Source: Acanthornis magna (taxonomy: Eukaryota > Chordata > Aves > Passeriformes > Acanthizidae). From it: a stretch of DNA of 64,000 nt. The stretch is taken from contig JAWUZG010000332.1 in NCBI GenBank assembly GCA_036785705.1, positions 3,224,001-3,288,000 of the forward strand, read 5' to 3'. The notes under the pieces are model-generated. The model was not told where the DNA came from, made no database searches, and saw nothing but the letters and a program-made list of their open reading frames with translations. Shown one piece after another: positions 12,447 through 23,300 of this stretch; position 1 is the first letter of the stretch, and each line of letters starts with the position of its first letter. A program made the position numbers and the translations under genes.

Positions 12447-12728
12447 CGCTGCGCCCCAACTCCGCTGCGCGGCCCTTCCGCTCTGCGCACCCTCCCAGCG
12501 CACCCCGCGGCGGGCGCCCCCATTGGCGGGAGCTGGCACCGCGAGCGCTCCCATTGGCGGGCGCGGGCACGGCGGGCGCGCCCATTGGTGGGAGCTGGCA
12601 CAGCGAGCGCTCCCATTGGAGGGCGCGGGCACGGCGGGCGCGCCCATTGGTGGGAGCTGGCACAGCGAGCGCTCCCATTGGCGGAGACGCCGCGGTCCCG
12701 CCCCCTCGCAGGTGTCCGGGCAGGGAAG
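12447..12728. promoter_or_regulatory. Bidirectional IK/NDUFA2 promoter with six phased CCAAT boxes
   Basis: Only 282 bp separate the two divergent start codons. ATTGG (inverted CCAAT, the NF-Y site) starts at 12522, 12553, 12584, 12615, 12646 and 12677, every 31 bp. The spacers alternate between an A unit (GGGAGCTGGCAC, then GCGAGCGCTCCC) and a B unit (GGGCGCGGGCAC, then GGCGGGCGCGCCC), so the array is a 62-bp dimer repeat. No TATA box is present. Confidence 0.9.
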
Positions 12729-14265
12729 ATGGCGGCGGCCGTGGTGAAGAGCATCGGGGGCGGGCTGGGCCGCAGGCTGAAGGAGCTCCGCATCCACCTG
12801 TGCCAGCGCTCCGCCGGCAGCCGCGGCGTCAGGTCAGCGCGGGGATGGGCCGGGACGGGGGTGCTCCTCGACGGGAGCGGGACACCCCCGGGCTGAGCCA
12901 CAGGGACCCGCCGCTCCTCCTTCCCTCCGCAGGGAATTCATCGAGCAGCACTATGTGACCCTGAAGAAGGCAAATCCCAACTTCCCCATCCTGATCCGCG
13001 AGTGCTCCGGTATCCAGCCCAAGCTCTGGGCTCGGTACGGTAAGTGGGGGGTGCCCGCTGGGATGCGCCTTGCGGTCATTATGGTATGGTTTGTGGTGGA
13101 AGGGACCTTAGGCACCGTGAATGTTTGTGGGAAGGATCACAGGGAGGGGGTGGGTGGGGAAAGGACAGGCGTGGGAAAAGAGGGGTGGGGAATCACAGAC
13201 TGGTTTGGGTTGGAAGGGATCTTAAAGCTCATCCAGTGCCACCCTCTGCCATGGGCAGGGACACCTTCTGCTAGACCCGGTTGCTCCAAGCTCTGTCCAA
13301 CCTGGCCTTGGACACTTCCAGGGATCCAGGGGCAGCCACAGCTTCTCTGGGAAACCTGGGCCCGGGCCTCCCCACCCTTCCAGGGAGGAATTTCAGCTGT
13401 GGGCTGGAGCAGTGGCTGTTCAGGGGTTATTTGAGGGATGTTGGTGGAGAGGGAGCAGCTGCCCTCGGGACGGGGTAGGGGTTCGCTTTAGGGAAGTGAC
13501 CCGGGGGAAGCAGAATAAGGCCCAGTGCTCAGCAGGGAGTTTCCAGCCTCTGGCTGTGATCTCCCACCCCATTCACTACACAAAAACATGGCTGTTTTTC
13601 CTTTATTTTCACTGCGGTCTCAGTGAAACACAAGAAGGGAGCAGAAAAGCCCCTCTGGAAAGGATTTGTTTTCCTCAAAAGTCATCTGGACTGGAAAAAA
13701 ATAATTTAGAAACTTTTCAAGAGATGCAATGACTTTTTAAGCGCAAGTTTCCCAGTGTGAGCACATGGACCAGGGGAGTCTCATGTGTGTCTGGGTGTGA
13801 CTTGCAGGGAAAGGGAGCCCTGGGTCAGAAAACAGTGTTTTCAGGGTGCTTTCCTGAGGTGTTTGGTAAGCACCCTGCTGGGATGAAGCTGAAAGCGACA
13901 GGGTTGCCCTTGGATGTGTCTCTGCCCAGCTGCTGCCCAGCCAAAGGTAACAAAAAGAGACTGGGAAAGGTGTTGGGTTGCTTTGAGTTCTTTCCAAGGG
14001 AAAGGAGGAGAACAAGGAGAAGGCAGAAATGGTAGCTTGGGCACATGGAGGGACACGGGGAAGTGGCAAGTGTGAAGGGGAGGTGATGGGAGCCTGGGCT
14101 GTGACACTAGTGCCCTTGCACTAGCAAAGGACCCACACCCCTGCCCCCTCTCACCCTCTCTGTTTTCCCACAGAGTTTGGGAAGGAGAAGAGCATCCCAC
14201 TGAACAACCTCACTGCGGATGAAGTGGCCAAGGCCCTGGAGAATGCTGTGAAAAGCCAGGCGTAA
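12729..14265 (+). CDS. NDUFA2: NADH:ubiquinone oxidoreductase subunit A2 (CI-B8)
   Basis: NDUFA2 is an accessory subunit of mitochondrial complex I in the N-module of the matrix arm, with a thioredoxin-like L51/S25/CI-B8 fold. Three exons, 12729-12832, 12933-13039 and 14174-14265, give 100 aa against 99 in human. The protein starts [20 protein letters not shown]. Two cysteines, C25 (HLCQRS) and C59 (RECSG), match the conserved pair of the family. The core [20 protein letters not shown] and the tail [16 protein letters not shown] are diagnostic. Intron 2 holds a CR1 fragment. The gene is head-to-head with IK and tail-to-tail with TMCO6; no canonical AATAAA was found on the plus strand. Confidence 0.97.
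13190..13400 (-). mobile_element. CR1 LINE 3' fragment
   Basis: The antisense CR1 3' end begins GAATCACAGACTGGTTTGGG and continues through GGCAGGGACACCTTCTGCTAG. It lies in NDUFA2 intron 2. Confidence 0.85.
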
Positions 14266-14324
14266 GGACTGACAGGAAATACACACGTGCTGGAGACGTG
14301 ACTGATTAATGTCAAACATGTATC

Positions 14325-14330
14325 TTTAAT
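14325..14330 (-). terminator. TMCO6: Probable TMCO6 polyadenylation signal (ATTAAA)
   Basis: The plus strand reads TTTAAT, so the minus strand carries ATTAAA, about 310 bp past the TMCO6 stop codon and only 60 bp from the convergent NDUFA2 stop. The two 3' UTRs therefore probably abut or overlap. Confidence 0.55.
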
Positions 14331-14641
14331 TTATCAATTCATAAACACAATGTGCTTACCTTGAGCTTGGTGGTGTGGCTGAAAGCCCAAGCACTGGCTG
14401 ATACAGCCACTCACTACTCCCTGGCACCAGGAGTGTGTCTGCCCAGGTGGCAGCTCAGCTCTGCCCCTGCTCCAGGCTCTGGGGGGACACCGGGCTGGTG
14501 GCTATGAGGTGGTGACAAGGACCAGCACCCCTGTGCAGCCAGCATTGGCACATCAGAGTCCTGAGCAGCCCTTGGGAAGCCAGGCAGGAAATGAACAGTT
14601 TATTCCCCGCTGGGAGTTCAGGGGAGGAAATGGGGTGAGGC

Positions 14642-17600
14642 CTAGGAGAAGGCAGGCAGTGTGGCCTGGCAGGCACTGGGGGCTCCTGGGGGCTGCCTGA
14701 CCATGTCCAGCAGTGCCTGTGCCCGATCCTGCAGCTCTGGGGTGCTCTGGTGCTGCTCCAGGGCCTGGTGCCCGCCGTGCCTGGTGAAATCAGCAGCAGC
14801 CTGTGCGAGACGAGAGGGTGAGAGCAGGCTGGGTGCTACAGCTGATCATCTCTGCGCACAGCCACCACATTCCAGGGACTGGGACTGAAGGAATTCCCCA
14901 GAGCCCTCCCAGACACTACATTCCCAAGCCACGTAAATCCCACCATGCTGATGGCTGGTTGGGAAGGACTTTAAAGCCCATCTCATCCCCACCCCCTGCC
15001 ATGGGCAGGGACACCTTGCACTCAACCAGGTTGCTCCAAGCCCTGTCATGCCTGCCCTTGAACATCCAGGGATGGGACAGTCACGGCTTGTCTGGGCACT
15101 CTGTGCCAGGGCCTTAGCACCCTCACAGGGAAGAATTTTTTCCTGTGATCTGCAGCAAGTGAAGCAACCTCAGCAGGATCAAAAGAAAACCCAGAGTAGA
15201 AACAACCTGCCCAAAAACGAGTCCATGCCAATAAGAAAGGAATTCTCTGGAGACACAGGAAGGGCTTCCACTCTCTGCATCACAGTGTCTCTTTGGGCAG
15301 GGGTCTGGGTGCTGAGGGGTGGGGCAGTGTGGCAGTCACTGAGGGCGCTGTTATTTAGATTACAGTAATCATCCTCCCTCCACAGTAACAATAACCCCCA
15401 CGATAATCATTCCCCATCCCCTTTACAATCCTGTGCCTGGAGCTCCCCTGGCTCTCACCTCCGGGCAGTGCAGGAAGAGGAGGTGCAGCAGCTCCAGGCA
15501 CTGCCCCACGGCCTCGGGGTTGGACAGTGTGAGGAGGGGCAGGAGCTGGGCCAGGAGGGGCTGGCGGAGCAGCTGCTGGCACTGGAACGGTCCCTTCTCT
15601 GCGATGTTGCACAGCACTGTCAGGACCTGTGTGAGGGAGAGGGAGTGAGCAGTGAATGCTCCACGGGCAGATTCCTGACAGGCTTGGGAGGGCTCCCAAT
15701 AAATTCCCATGTCATGGAACTGTGGAATGGTTTGGGTTAGAAGGGACCTTAAAGCTCATCCCGTCCCACCCCCTGCCATGGTGGGACATGGGCAGGGACA
15801 CCTTCCACTGCCCCAGGTTGGTCCAAGCCCTGTCCAACCTGGCCTTGGACACTCCCAGGGATCCAGGGGCAGCCACAGCTTCTCTGGGCACCCTGTGCCA
15901 GGGCCTCACCACCCACACAGGGAAGAATTTTCCTCCAACATTCCATCTAACCCTGCCCTCTGGCAGTGTGAAGCCATTCCCTGTTGTCTTGCCACTTCAT
16001 TCCCTTGTCCAAATTCCCTCTCCACTTATTTTTTTTTTGGCCTGCCAGGTGCTTACCCACAGCCATGTGCCCACCAAACCACTGGATTTGGAATGCCTTC
16101 TCCATGCCTACCCCAAGGCACTGTTTAATCCTGTGCCAGGCAGACCCAGCCTTACCACCCACCTGGGCAGTGTCCCCCTCTCCAATCCCCTAAAGCTTTG
16201 GGGTCTTTCAAAGGAAAGTGGCAGGAGCCTTCCCAGGCCTGCTCCAGGGGCTGGCCCCAAGTTAACATCTCCCTTGGGACCACTTATGCTGGGAAAAGGC
16301 TCTACCAAGGGTAAATACAACTGCAGTGGCTTCAGGAGAGGTGGCTGGTGACTGCCACAGCACAGGACCTTCTGCTGAGCTGTCACTGCCACTCCAGCCA
16401 CCCTCCAACTCCAGCACTGTCTGTGTGGGATTCATGTTCCTGAAACTGCAGCGCTTCCCCACCATTCCCAAGGCATGAGGCAAAGTCTTACCAACACACT
16501 GCCCATCTGGGAACACGTCAGGAGCTGCAGCAGGGCCGGGAGCAGGTCCAGGGAGAGCAGAGCGGAGCAGAAGAAGGGATCATCCGCTGGGGTGGGCAGA
16601 GAGGGACCGTGTCAATAAAACCAGGGCGGGTGCCAGCAGTGTCTGGCTGTGCCACCAGCCCCATGGGACACTCACCTGTGAGGTTGTTGAGCAGCCACAG
16701 GCACTCCTGGACGAGGAAGGGGTGCTGCTGGAGGAAGCACTGCAGGATGAGGAAGAGGGCAATGAGCAGGCGCCCGTCCTGGCCCTGGCAGCCCATCTCT
16801 GCCAGCAGGTTACTGAGACACCGCAGCACGGGGCACACAAGCTGGGACAGAGGGACACACAAAATCCCGTTAGCTGAGCCATGGCCCCACAGCAATCCTG
16901 AGAACAGCCAGCACCCTGCCCACCTCTCACCAGCTCCAGGCCCTCGGGAGCATCCTGGGGGATTTCGGAAGCCAGGTCGAGCAGCAGCGAGGTGAGGGCA
17001 GGCACAGCCCCCAGCGCCAGCAGCACCGTGTTGGCGTTGTGCCTGCAAAGGGAGGGACACTGTGGTGGCCTTGGAGTCTGGAGAGGGCAAACTGCCTCAG
17101 CCCCCTGGCAAACAAGAGGGCCTGGAAATTCAGAGTGCTCTCCTGCACCACCACAAGGCTTGTTTCAGCAGTTGGAGCAGTGGCTTCTCTCACATTGGAA
17201 TAGCAGCTTTTTTTCTGGGCTTATGAGAAAGTTTAGAAGTCCATGAAAAACAGATTCATTGGGATTATCCGTGGGTCTGGAAACACCAGCCCTGACCCTT
17301 GAGTATCCACACATTCCTTGGCAGGCAGGGATTGCTGGCACAGCCTGGATGGGTGGCACTGGGCCAACCCCACAAGTGTGAGGATTCAGGGAGCTTGCCT
17401 TGGGAAGTGTGGGGCACAAGTCCAGGCATAGGGAGGCATTCTGGGAGCAGTTCAGAGCACTAGGAACAGCCTCCTCAGGTTTATCACCCATTACCACCCC
17501 ATAAAGGAGCTCAGTGGTCCTGCAAACAGCACACATGCTCAGATAGGAGAGCAGGGATAGCCAGGATGGCTGGGGAATTGCTTTCCCAAGGGAAAAGGGA

Positions 17601-20600
17601 AAGGGGAGGCAACCCAGGTCCCCTCTCAGGACCATGAGCCTTTGTGCGTGTTTGGCTGCCCCCAGGGAACTGAAAACAAGGAGGAAGGTGCGTTTACCTA
17701 CAAATGATGTAGTGGAGGCACCACGCAAACTCCACGGCCGCTCCCATCCCAGCTTTGAGGCCAGAGCAAACCAGTCGGAGCATGTGCTGGGGGAGAACTG
17801 ACTCCAGGACCAAGCTGGGGTCAGAGAGCAGAGTTAATGCAGGCACAGGCTGGAGCACAGGCAGGACAGACACCAACAGGGAGAGAGGAACCCTGGCCAC
17901 TGAGCAGGGAGATGCTACACCCTGTATTGGGGGCCACAAGGGCCCAAACACACACCTGGAAGGGACTCTGAGCCAAGGGCTGCAGCCTTGGGCTCTTCCT
18001 GTCCATGGCAGGGCCTGGGGGCACTCAGGACACCTTGGCTGGGGTCACATTTTTGGCACTGGGGGTGTCAAGCTGATCTTTTCCTTCACAGGGGGAGCAC
18101 AGCCAGAATTCCCTGCGAGCCTACCCTGCTCCATGCTGGCCTTTACTGAAATACCAGAGCTGTCTGCTCAGATGAGGCCGAGGGAAAGGAGCCAAGCCCT
18201 GCTCCCTGATCTGCATCAAAACTTCCACAGTTCTGGTAGGATTCTGCCCTGAACCATTAATGTTACTGGGATGGGAAGGCATCATGTCCCAGTACACAAA
18301 TACCACAGCAGGCCCCAGGGCCCATCCTGGTGCAGGGTGCAGAGGCTCAGACTCACGGGATGATCTCCGTGGGCGCTTCCTTGGCTTGGAGGAGCTGTGA
18401 GATGACATAGCCCACACCTTCCAGCACCGCCTCGTGTGGGGACTGCAATCAAAGAGAACAGAGCTGATCCCTCCTGACACAGCCAGGGCCCTGGGGTGCC
18501 AACCAAGCCCAGCTGAGCGGCACAGCCCCACCGTGCCTGGAACAGAGCGGGCACAGAGGGGACCAGGAGGAACACAGGAACCTATGGCCACACCAGAGCT
18601 GAGCTGTCCCCCTCCCCACACTCACTGGGCTCAGCCCAAATGCAGCAACAGAGCTGCTTGAGCATTTGGACCTGCAAACCACAGCCCTGCCGGACCCAGG
18701 CCAGACAGAGGGGACAGGGCCCCCTGTGCTACAGACTGCATCAGGCAGCCACTGCATGGGGGAGATTCAGCTGGAGAAGAGCACAAGGTGGTGAGCTGAG
18801 CCCCGAAAATGGAGTGCAGGGGAGCCACACTGGAGGCTCCCCTCCAGTGACACTCACACTGGAGGGAACAGCTCCCTGCAGAAGGGGCTGTGCCTGCAGA
18901 CACAGCTGGAAGGAGGGCTGGTGACTCAGGGCTGTCAGCCAGAAAAGTCTCTCTAGGGCAGAGCAGAAGTGTGGCTGAGCTGTTTCACCCACCTGGATGC
19001 AGGAGGCCAGCACTGGAATAATGCCCTGAGGCAGAAGTTGTTTCCTCACAGCTTCACTTTCTACTACGAGGTTCCCCAGTGTGTACAAACACAGCTCCTG
19101 CAACAACACAGCAGAGCAGACAGCTGACCCCGGGCAGCCAGAAAGGTTCCTGGTCCCACACACTGCCCTGAGAGGGGCAGGAGCTGGCTTTGGAGGAGGA
19201 AACACAGACGGATACTGCTGGACTCTCCAGCCACCCCATTCCCAGCCCTATCAGCTTCAGTTTGATTGTTTTCTGTCTGGCTGAAGTTGGGACCTGATCA
19301 CTCCCACTCTGGAATTTTTTCAGGTTTCCAGTTTTCAGGATGACATTTCCCTGAGCCTCCCTCTGGTTCCCCTGAAGCCTGCCTGTGTGCTGCATTCAAG
19401 AGTGATCAGCACCTGGGGGTCACTGCCCACCTTGCTCCTTAGCTCTGACCCTTTCTGCTTCCCAGTAGAGCAGCTGGAAAACCCATGGGCATCCCAGAGC
19501 TACTCCAACTGTGTGCTCCTTTCCCAGATTAAATAGCACAGCATGGAGCCACAGGCACTCTACCATTTACTATTATCCTTTATTTCTCTCTCTTTCCCTT
19601 ATGTATTTTCTTTAGGGATATCTTTGTACTTTTATATTGTTTCAGTTCTACAGATAATAACCAAAATGGCTATGCACCTCCTTTCCATGGCAACCAAATT
19701 GTTCTAAAACAAACCTGCCATATATATAAGTACATAATCATGGGTCATTCAGTGTGGTTTCATTCTAATCCAAGGGATCTGTGATTAACAACACAGTTAC
19801 CCCAGCTTCAGGGGCAGGTCACAACCCCTGGGCACTGGAAACAGTCCTGCTCCGAGGGCAAGGCTGGACCAGCGGCTTCCCAAGGGCCCCTTCCCAGCAG
19901 CACTCCCACGCGACCCACGTTTGGCCAAAAGAGTCAACACCAACCACCCCAAAGCATGCCCAGGTAGCAGAGCCCCAGCAAACATGCGCAGGGATCTCAC
20001 CGTGAGCTCCAGGCTGTGTCCCGACAGGTAGGTGAGCAGGTAGGGGGTGACAGGCAGGCATGCCTCGGCCACCGTGGGGACACTGGAGTGGGACAGCTCG
20101 TGCAGGCAGCGGGCAGCCTCCAGCTGCAGCTCCGCCAGGCTGCTGGTGAAGAGCCCGGTGAGCGTCCGGATGCTGCCGTCCAGCCTGGGGGATCCAAAGG
20201 CTGCTGTCACCTCCCACCCGGGGCCACACACCAGCTCACCCACCCAGCCACAGGGACACAGGGCCCCTCAGGACATGCCCTTGGTAACAGCCACGCTGGG
20301 CCTGGGCTGCTGACCTGACAAATTTCTGCTGAGTCTCCTCGTTCTGCAGAGCCCAGCGGAGGCGGCCAAGGGAGTGCTTCCTGTCCTCTGAACCCCTCTG
20401 CACACCCCTGAGCAGCTCCAGAACCTGGGCAAGGAATTAAAAGGTGTGTGAGCTTCCAGCAGTGCCAGCATTAAGATTTCGTCCCGTTAATTCTGGAGGC
20501 AAAGGAACCCAGGGCATAAAGTGGGGCACAAGGAACCTCACTGTGTCCAGCAGTGATTCAGAACCATTCCCAAACCTGCCCCCACTCAGCCTCCTTCATA

Positions 20601-21709
20601 TGCTGAGGCTGGGGAAGACCCCTGGGGCCCCCATTGACATGGAGAACGTCAGTTCTTCACCTCATCCTCTGAGAGTGGGTGTGGCACGACGTCTGCTCCA
20701 TCCTGTGCGCCCTCCTCGGCCGCGCTGTCCTCCCGCAGGAGCCGCTTGCTGACCAGCTGCTCCTGCCGCCGGGCCTTCCTGAGAGCTGCCATGGGATCAG
20801 GACCAGTCACCACCTGCCCACGCCAGGGCACCGCTCCATCCCACCCAAGAGCCTGATCCTCCCTTCATCCAGGGAGAAACTGCCCGCTCCTCCTTGTGCA
20901 AGCCTGGAGTTGGGGCTGAGGGCTGGGCACACAAAGCAAGAAGCCACAGCTGGGATACGGGGCAGGAACACAGGGCAGAGGCACAAGGACCACCAGGAGA
21001 CCCAAGACTGGATTTAGCATAGGATCATAAAATCATTAAGGTTGGAAAAGACCTACAAGATTATCAAGTCCAGCCTTCAGCTGAACACCACAATGGCCAC
21101 TAAGCCATGTCCCCAAGTGCCCTATCTTGTTTTTTGAAAACACCTGCAGGAATGGTGACTCCACCGCTGCCCTGGGCATCCTGTTCCAATGCCTGAGCAC
21201 CCTTTTGGTGAAGAAATTTTCCTTAATATCCAACCTAAACCCCCCCGGTGCAGCTCGCGGCCGTTTCCTCTCCTCCTGTCCCTGTTCCCCGGGAGCAGAG
21301 CCCGATCCCTCCCGGCTGCACCCTCCTGTCAGCAGCTGTGCAGAGCCAGAAAGCCCCCCGGAGCCTCCTAGTCTCTCGGCCGAGACGTGGGCGAGACCTC
21401 GGAAAACCCAAACAGCGGAGGGGTTGTTGAGGAAATGAGGAATTGATGGCAGAAACCCCGTGGGTTAACATTTGAAGCTGTAAACTCGAGCGGTGCCGAT
21501 CACCCCGCGCATCCCGCGATGCGCGACCGCACGGGGAGGGGCTGGGGGCGGCAGGGGCTGAGCCGGGGGATCCCTCCCACCCACGGGGGACCCCGCAAGC
21601 CCCCGGCTGTCCCCGGTGTCCCGGCCGGACCTGCCTCTCGCTCCCGCCGCCGCACCCGCAGCTCCTCCGCACTGCGCCCGCCGCGCCGGCCCCGCCGCCG
21701 GCCCCACAT
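14642..21709 (-). CDS. TMCO6: Transmembrane and coiled-coil domain-containing protein 6
   Basis: TMCO6 is an armadillo-like repeat protein of poorly known function. Twelve coding exons join in frame to 501 aa (human 493): 21631-21709, 20661-20785, 20315-20424, 20001-20184, 18993-19097, 18357-18442, 17698-17814, 16931-17042, 16676-16841, 16492-16586, 15459-15626 and 14642-14800. The N-terminus is arginine-rich (MWGRRRGRRGGRSAEELR), resembling an importin-beta-binding patch. Helical repeat signatures include LQLEAARCLHELSHS, ELCLYTLGNLVVESEAVRKQ, EFAWCLHYIIC and CLWLLNNLT. A hydrophobic LLIALFLILQCFL segment lies in exon 9. The last exon has a short proline-rich tail. The ATG sits just below a GC-box minisatellite. 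Confidence 0.96.
14945..15165 (-). mobile_element. CR1 LINE 3' fragment
   Basis: An antisense CR1 3' end, with GGTTGGGAAGGACTTTAAAG and CCATGGGCAGGGACACCTTG, lies in TMCO6 intron 11. Confidence 0.8.
15708..15990 (-). mobile_element. CR1 LINE 3' fragment
   Basis: An antisense CR1 3' end starts near GGAACTGTGGAATGGTTTGG and runs through CCTTGGACACTCCCAGGGAT. It lies in TMCO6 intron 10. Confidence 0.85.
19560..19765. other. AT-rich island in TMCO6 intron 4
   Basis: A sharply AT-rich block (TTATATTGTTTC, CATATATATAAG) sits in otherwise GC-rich DNA and shows no CR1 similarity. It includes an X-box-like CTTTCCATGGCAAC at 19681-19694. Confidence 0.5.
21025..21245 (-). mobile_element. CR1 LINE 3' fragment
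   Basis: An antisense CR1 3' end begins AATCATTAAGGTTGGAAAAG and ends around TTTTCCTTAATATCCAACC. It is a subfamily different from the GGTTTGGGTTGGAAGGG copies and lies in TMCO6 intron 1. Confidence 0.85.
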
Positions 21710-21717
21710 GGCGGAGC

Positions 21718-21745
21718 AGCAGCAGCAGCAGCAGCAGGAGCAGGA
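21718..21745. repeat. Short (CAG)n tract
   Basis: About seven AGC/CAG triplets are followed by GAGCAGGAGGAGGAGG, just upstream of the TMCO6 ATG. This is probably 5' UTR or promoter. Confidence 0.8.
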
Positions 21746-21764
21746 GGAGGAGGAAAGGCCGGTC

Positions 21765-22100
21765 CCGGGGCGGTCCCGGGGCGGTCCTGGGCCGGTCCCG
21801 GGGCCGGTCCTGGGCCGGTCCTGGGCCGGTCCCGGGGCGGGGTAATCCCGGTCCCGGGGCGGTCCCGGGGCGGTCCCGGGGCGGTCCCGGGGCGGTCCCG
21901 GGGCGGTCCCGGGGCGGTCCTGGGCCGGTCCTGGGCCGGTCCCGGGGCGGGGTAATCCCGGTCCCGGGGCGGTCCCGGGGCGGTCCCGGGGCGGTCCCGG
22001 GGCGGTCCCGGGGCGGTCCCGGGGCGGTCCCGGGGCGGTCCCGGGGCGGTCCCGGGGCGGTCCTGGGCCGGTCCTGGGGCGGGGTAATCCCGGTCCCGGC
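21765..22100. repeat. 11-bp GC-box minisatellite at the TMCO6 promoter
   Basis: About thirty tandem 11-bp units alternate between CCCGGGGCGGT and CCTGGGCCGGT. Every unit of the first kind contains GGGGCGG, an Sp1-type GC box. The interrupting sequence GGGGTAATCCCGGT recurs at about 21841, 21951 and 22083, at spacings of 110 and 132 bp, both multiples of 11. This indicates higher-order duplication. It begins about 60 bp upstream of the TMCO6 start codon. Confidence 0.9.
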
Positions 22101-22424
22101 CCCCACTGGCAGGCGGAGCGCCCAGCGCGCTGCGGGCGTGGCCAACTGTACGCTCTTCGGGATGCGTGCGGGGTGTGCTGAGGCCAAAAAAAGCCCCCGA
22201 AGATTCGCCAGAAATATAAAGCAAGGCGGCTCCGTGCCCCGGGACCTTCCACCGTGGTGATGGGGACCGAGGGGCAGAGGAACTCGTGCTTCCCCCGGGG
22301 GGTGCTTGGGGAATGTGCGGCTGGAGGGCAGAAATTAAATGTACCAGCCCCGGGCAGAGCTGGGGGGCCAGGAGGAGAGCTCAGAGGGCAGCTGTGATTT
22401 TTCCATCATGAACTCAGCAGCAGT

Positions 22425-22900
22425 TTCATGGAATCCCAGACCTGTTTGGGTTAGAAAGTACCTTAAAGCTCATCCAGTTCCAATCCCTGCCATGGGTAAG
22501 GACACCTTCCACAATCCCAGGTTGCTCCAAGCCCTGTCCAACCTGGCCTTGAATACTTCAGGGATGGGGCAGCCACAGCTTCTCTGGGCAGCCTGCGCCA
22601 GGGCGTCACCACCCTCACAGGTAGGAATTTCTTCCCAATATCCCATCTATCTCTCCCCTCTGGCAGTGGAAAGCCAGTCCCCTTGTCCTGTCCCTCCATC
22701 CCTGGTCCCAGGTCCCTCTCCAGCTCTCCTGGAATCCCTTTAGGTGCTGGAAGGGACTCTAAGGTCTCCCCTGAGCTTCTCTAGGCTGAACACCCCCATC
22801 TCCCAGCCTGTCTCCAGAAGAGAGGCGCTCCAGTCCTTGAAGCACTTCCATGGTCTCCTCTGGACTTGCTCCAGCAGCTCCACATCCTTCTTGTGCTGAG
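22425..22900 (-). mobile_element. CR1 LINE 3' fragment (longer)
   Basis: An antisense CR1 3' end starts at TGGAATCCCAGACCTGTTTGG and extends through TCTAGGCTGAACACCCCCATC and CCTCTGGACTTGCTCCAGCAG. Confidence 0.85.
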
Positions 22901-23153
22901 GAATTTCATGTAAGCCAAGGATATAGAAGAGGAATGATGGAATTGCTGGGCCACTCTGCACAAGAGTGCCAGAGAGCAAGGGACAGGCAGCTCCCACCCC
23001 AGCTGTTGTGGCACCAATGTGTAGTGCCACATGAACAACAGCAAACTGAGAGTTGCATTGTCCAGCCGTGCAGTTCCGTTACCTTTCTGAATCTCTTTCT
23101 GAATCCAACATAGGCAGAGAATTTCCTGGGAAATAAAAAAACTCCTGAGAGAT

Positions 23154-23300
23154 CACAGAATCACTGGATCATTTTGGTTGGAAATTATCTCCAAGATCAT
23201 CAAGGCCAGGCTTTGGTCAGTCACCACCTTGCTAGCCAGACCGGACCACTTCAGTGCCACATCCAGTGGTTTCTTGAATACTTCTGGGTCTTTCCAAGTC
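23154..23300 (-). mobile_element. CR1 LINE 3' fragment (short)
   Basis: The block CACAGAATCACTGGATCATTTTGGTTGGAA, then CCAAGATCATCAAG, matches the terminal part of CR1 in antisense. Confidence 0.7.

Noticed and set aside
11545..12958. ORFs of 200-400 aa across the IK/NDUFA2 promoter
   Set aside because: Product of GC-rich sequence and 31-bp repeats without stops; no family features, and they overlap verified IK exons in another frame or strand.
21235..22260. Long ORFs (up to 329 aa) on both strands rich in PGPPRDR or GGPGAVPGRSR repeats
   Set aside because: They are translations of the 11-bp minisatellite. A period of 11 keeps all frames open because the unit lacks stop codons.
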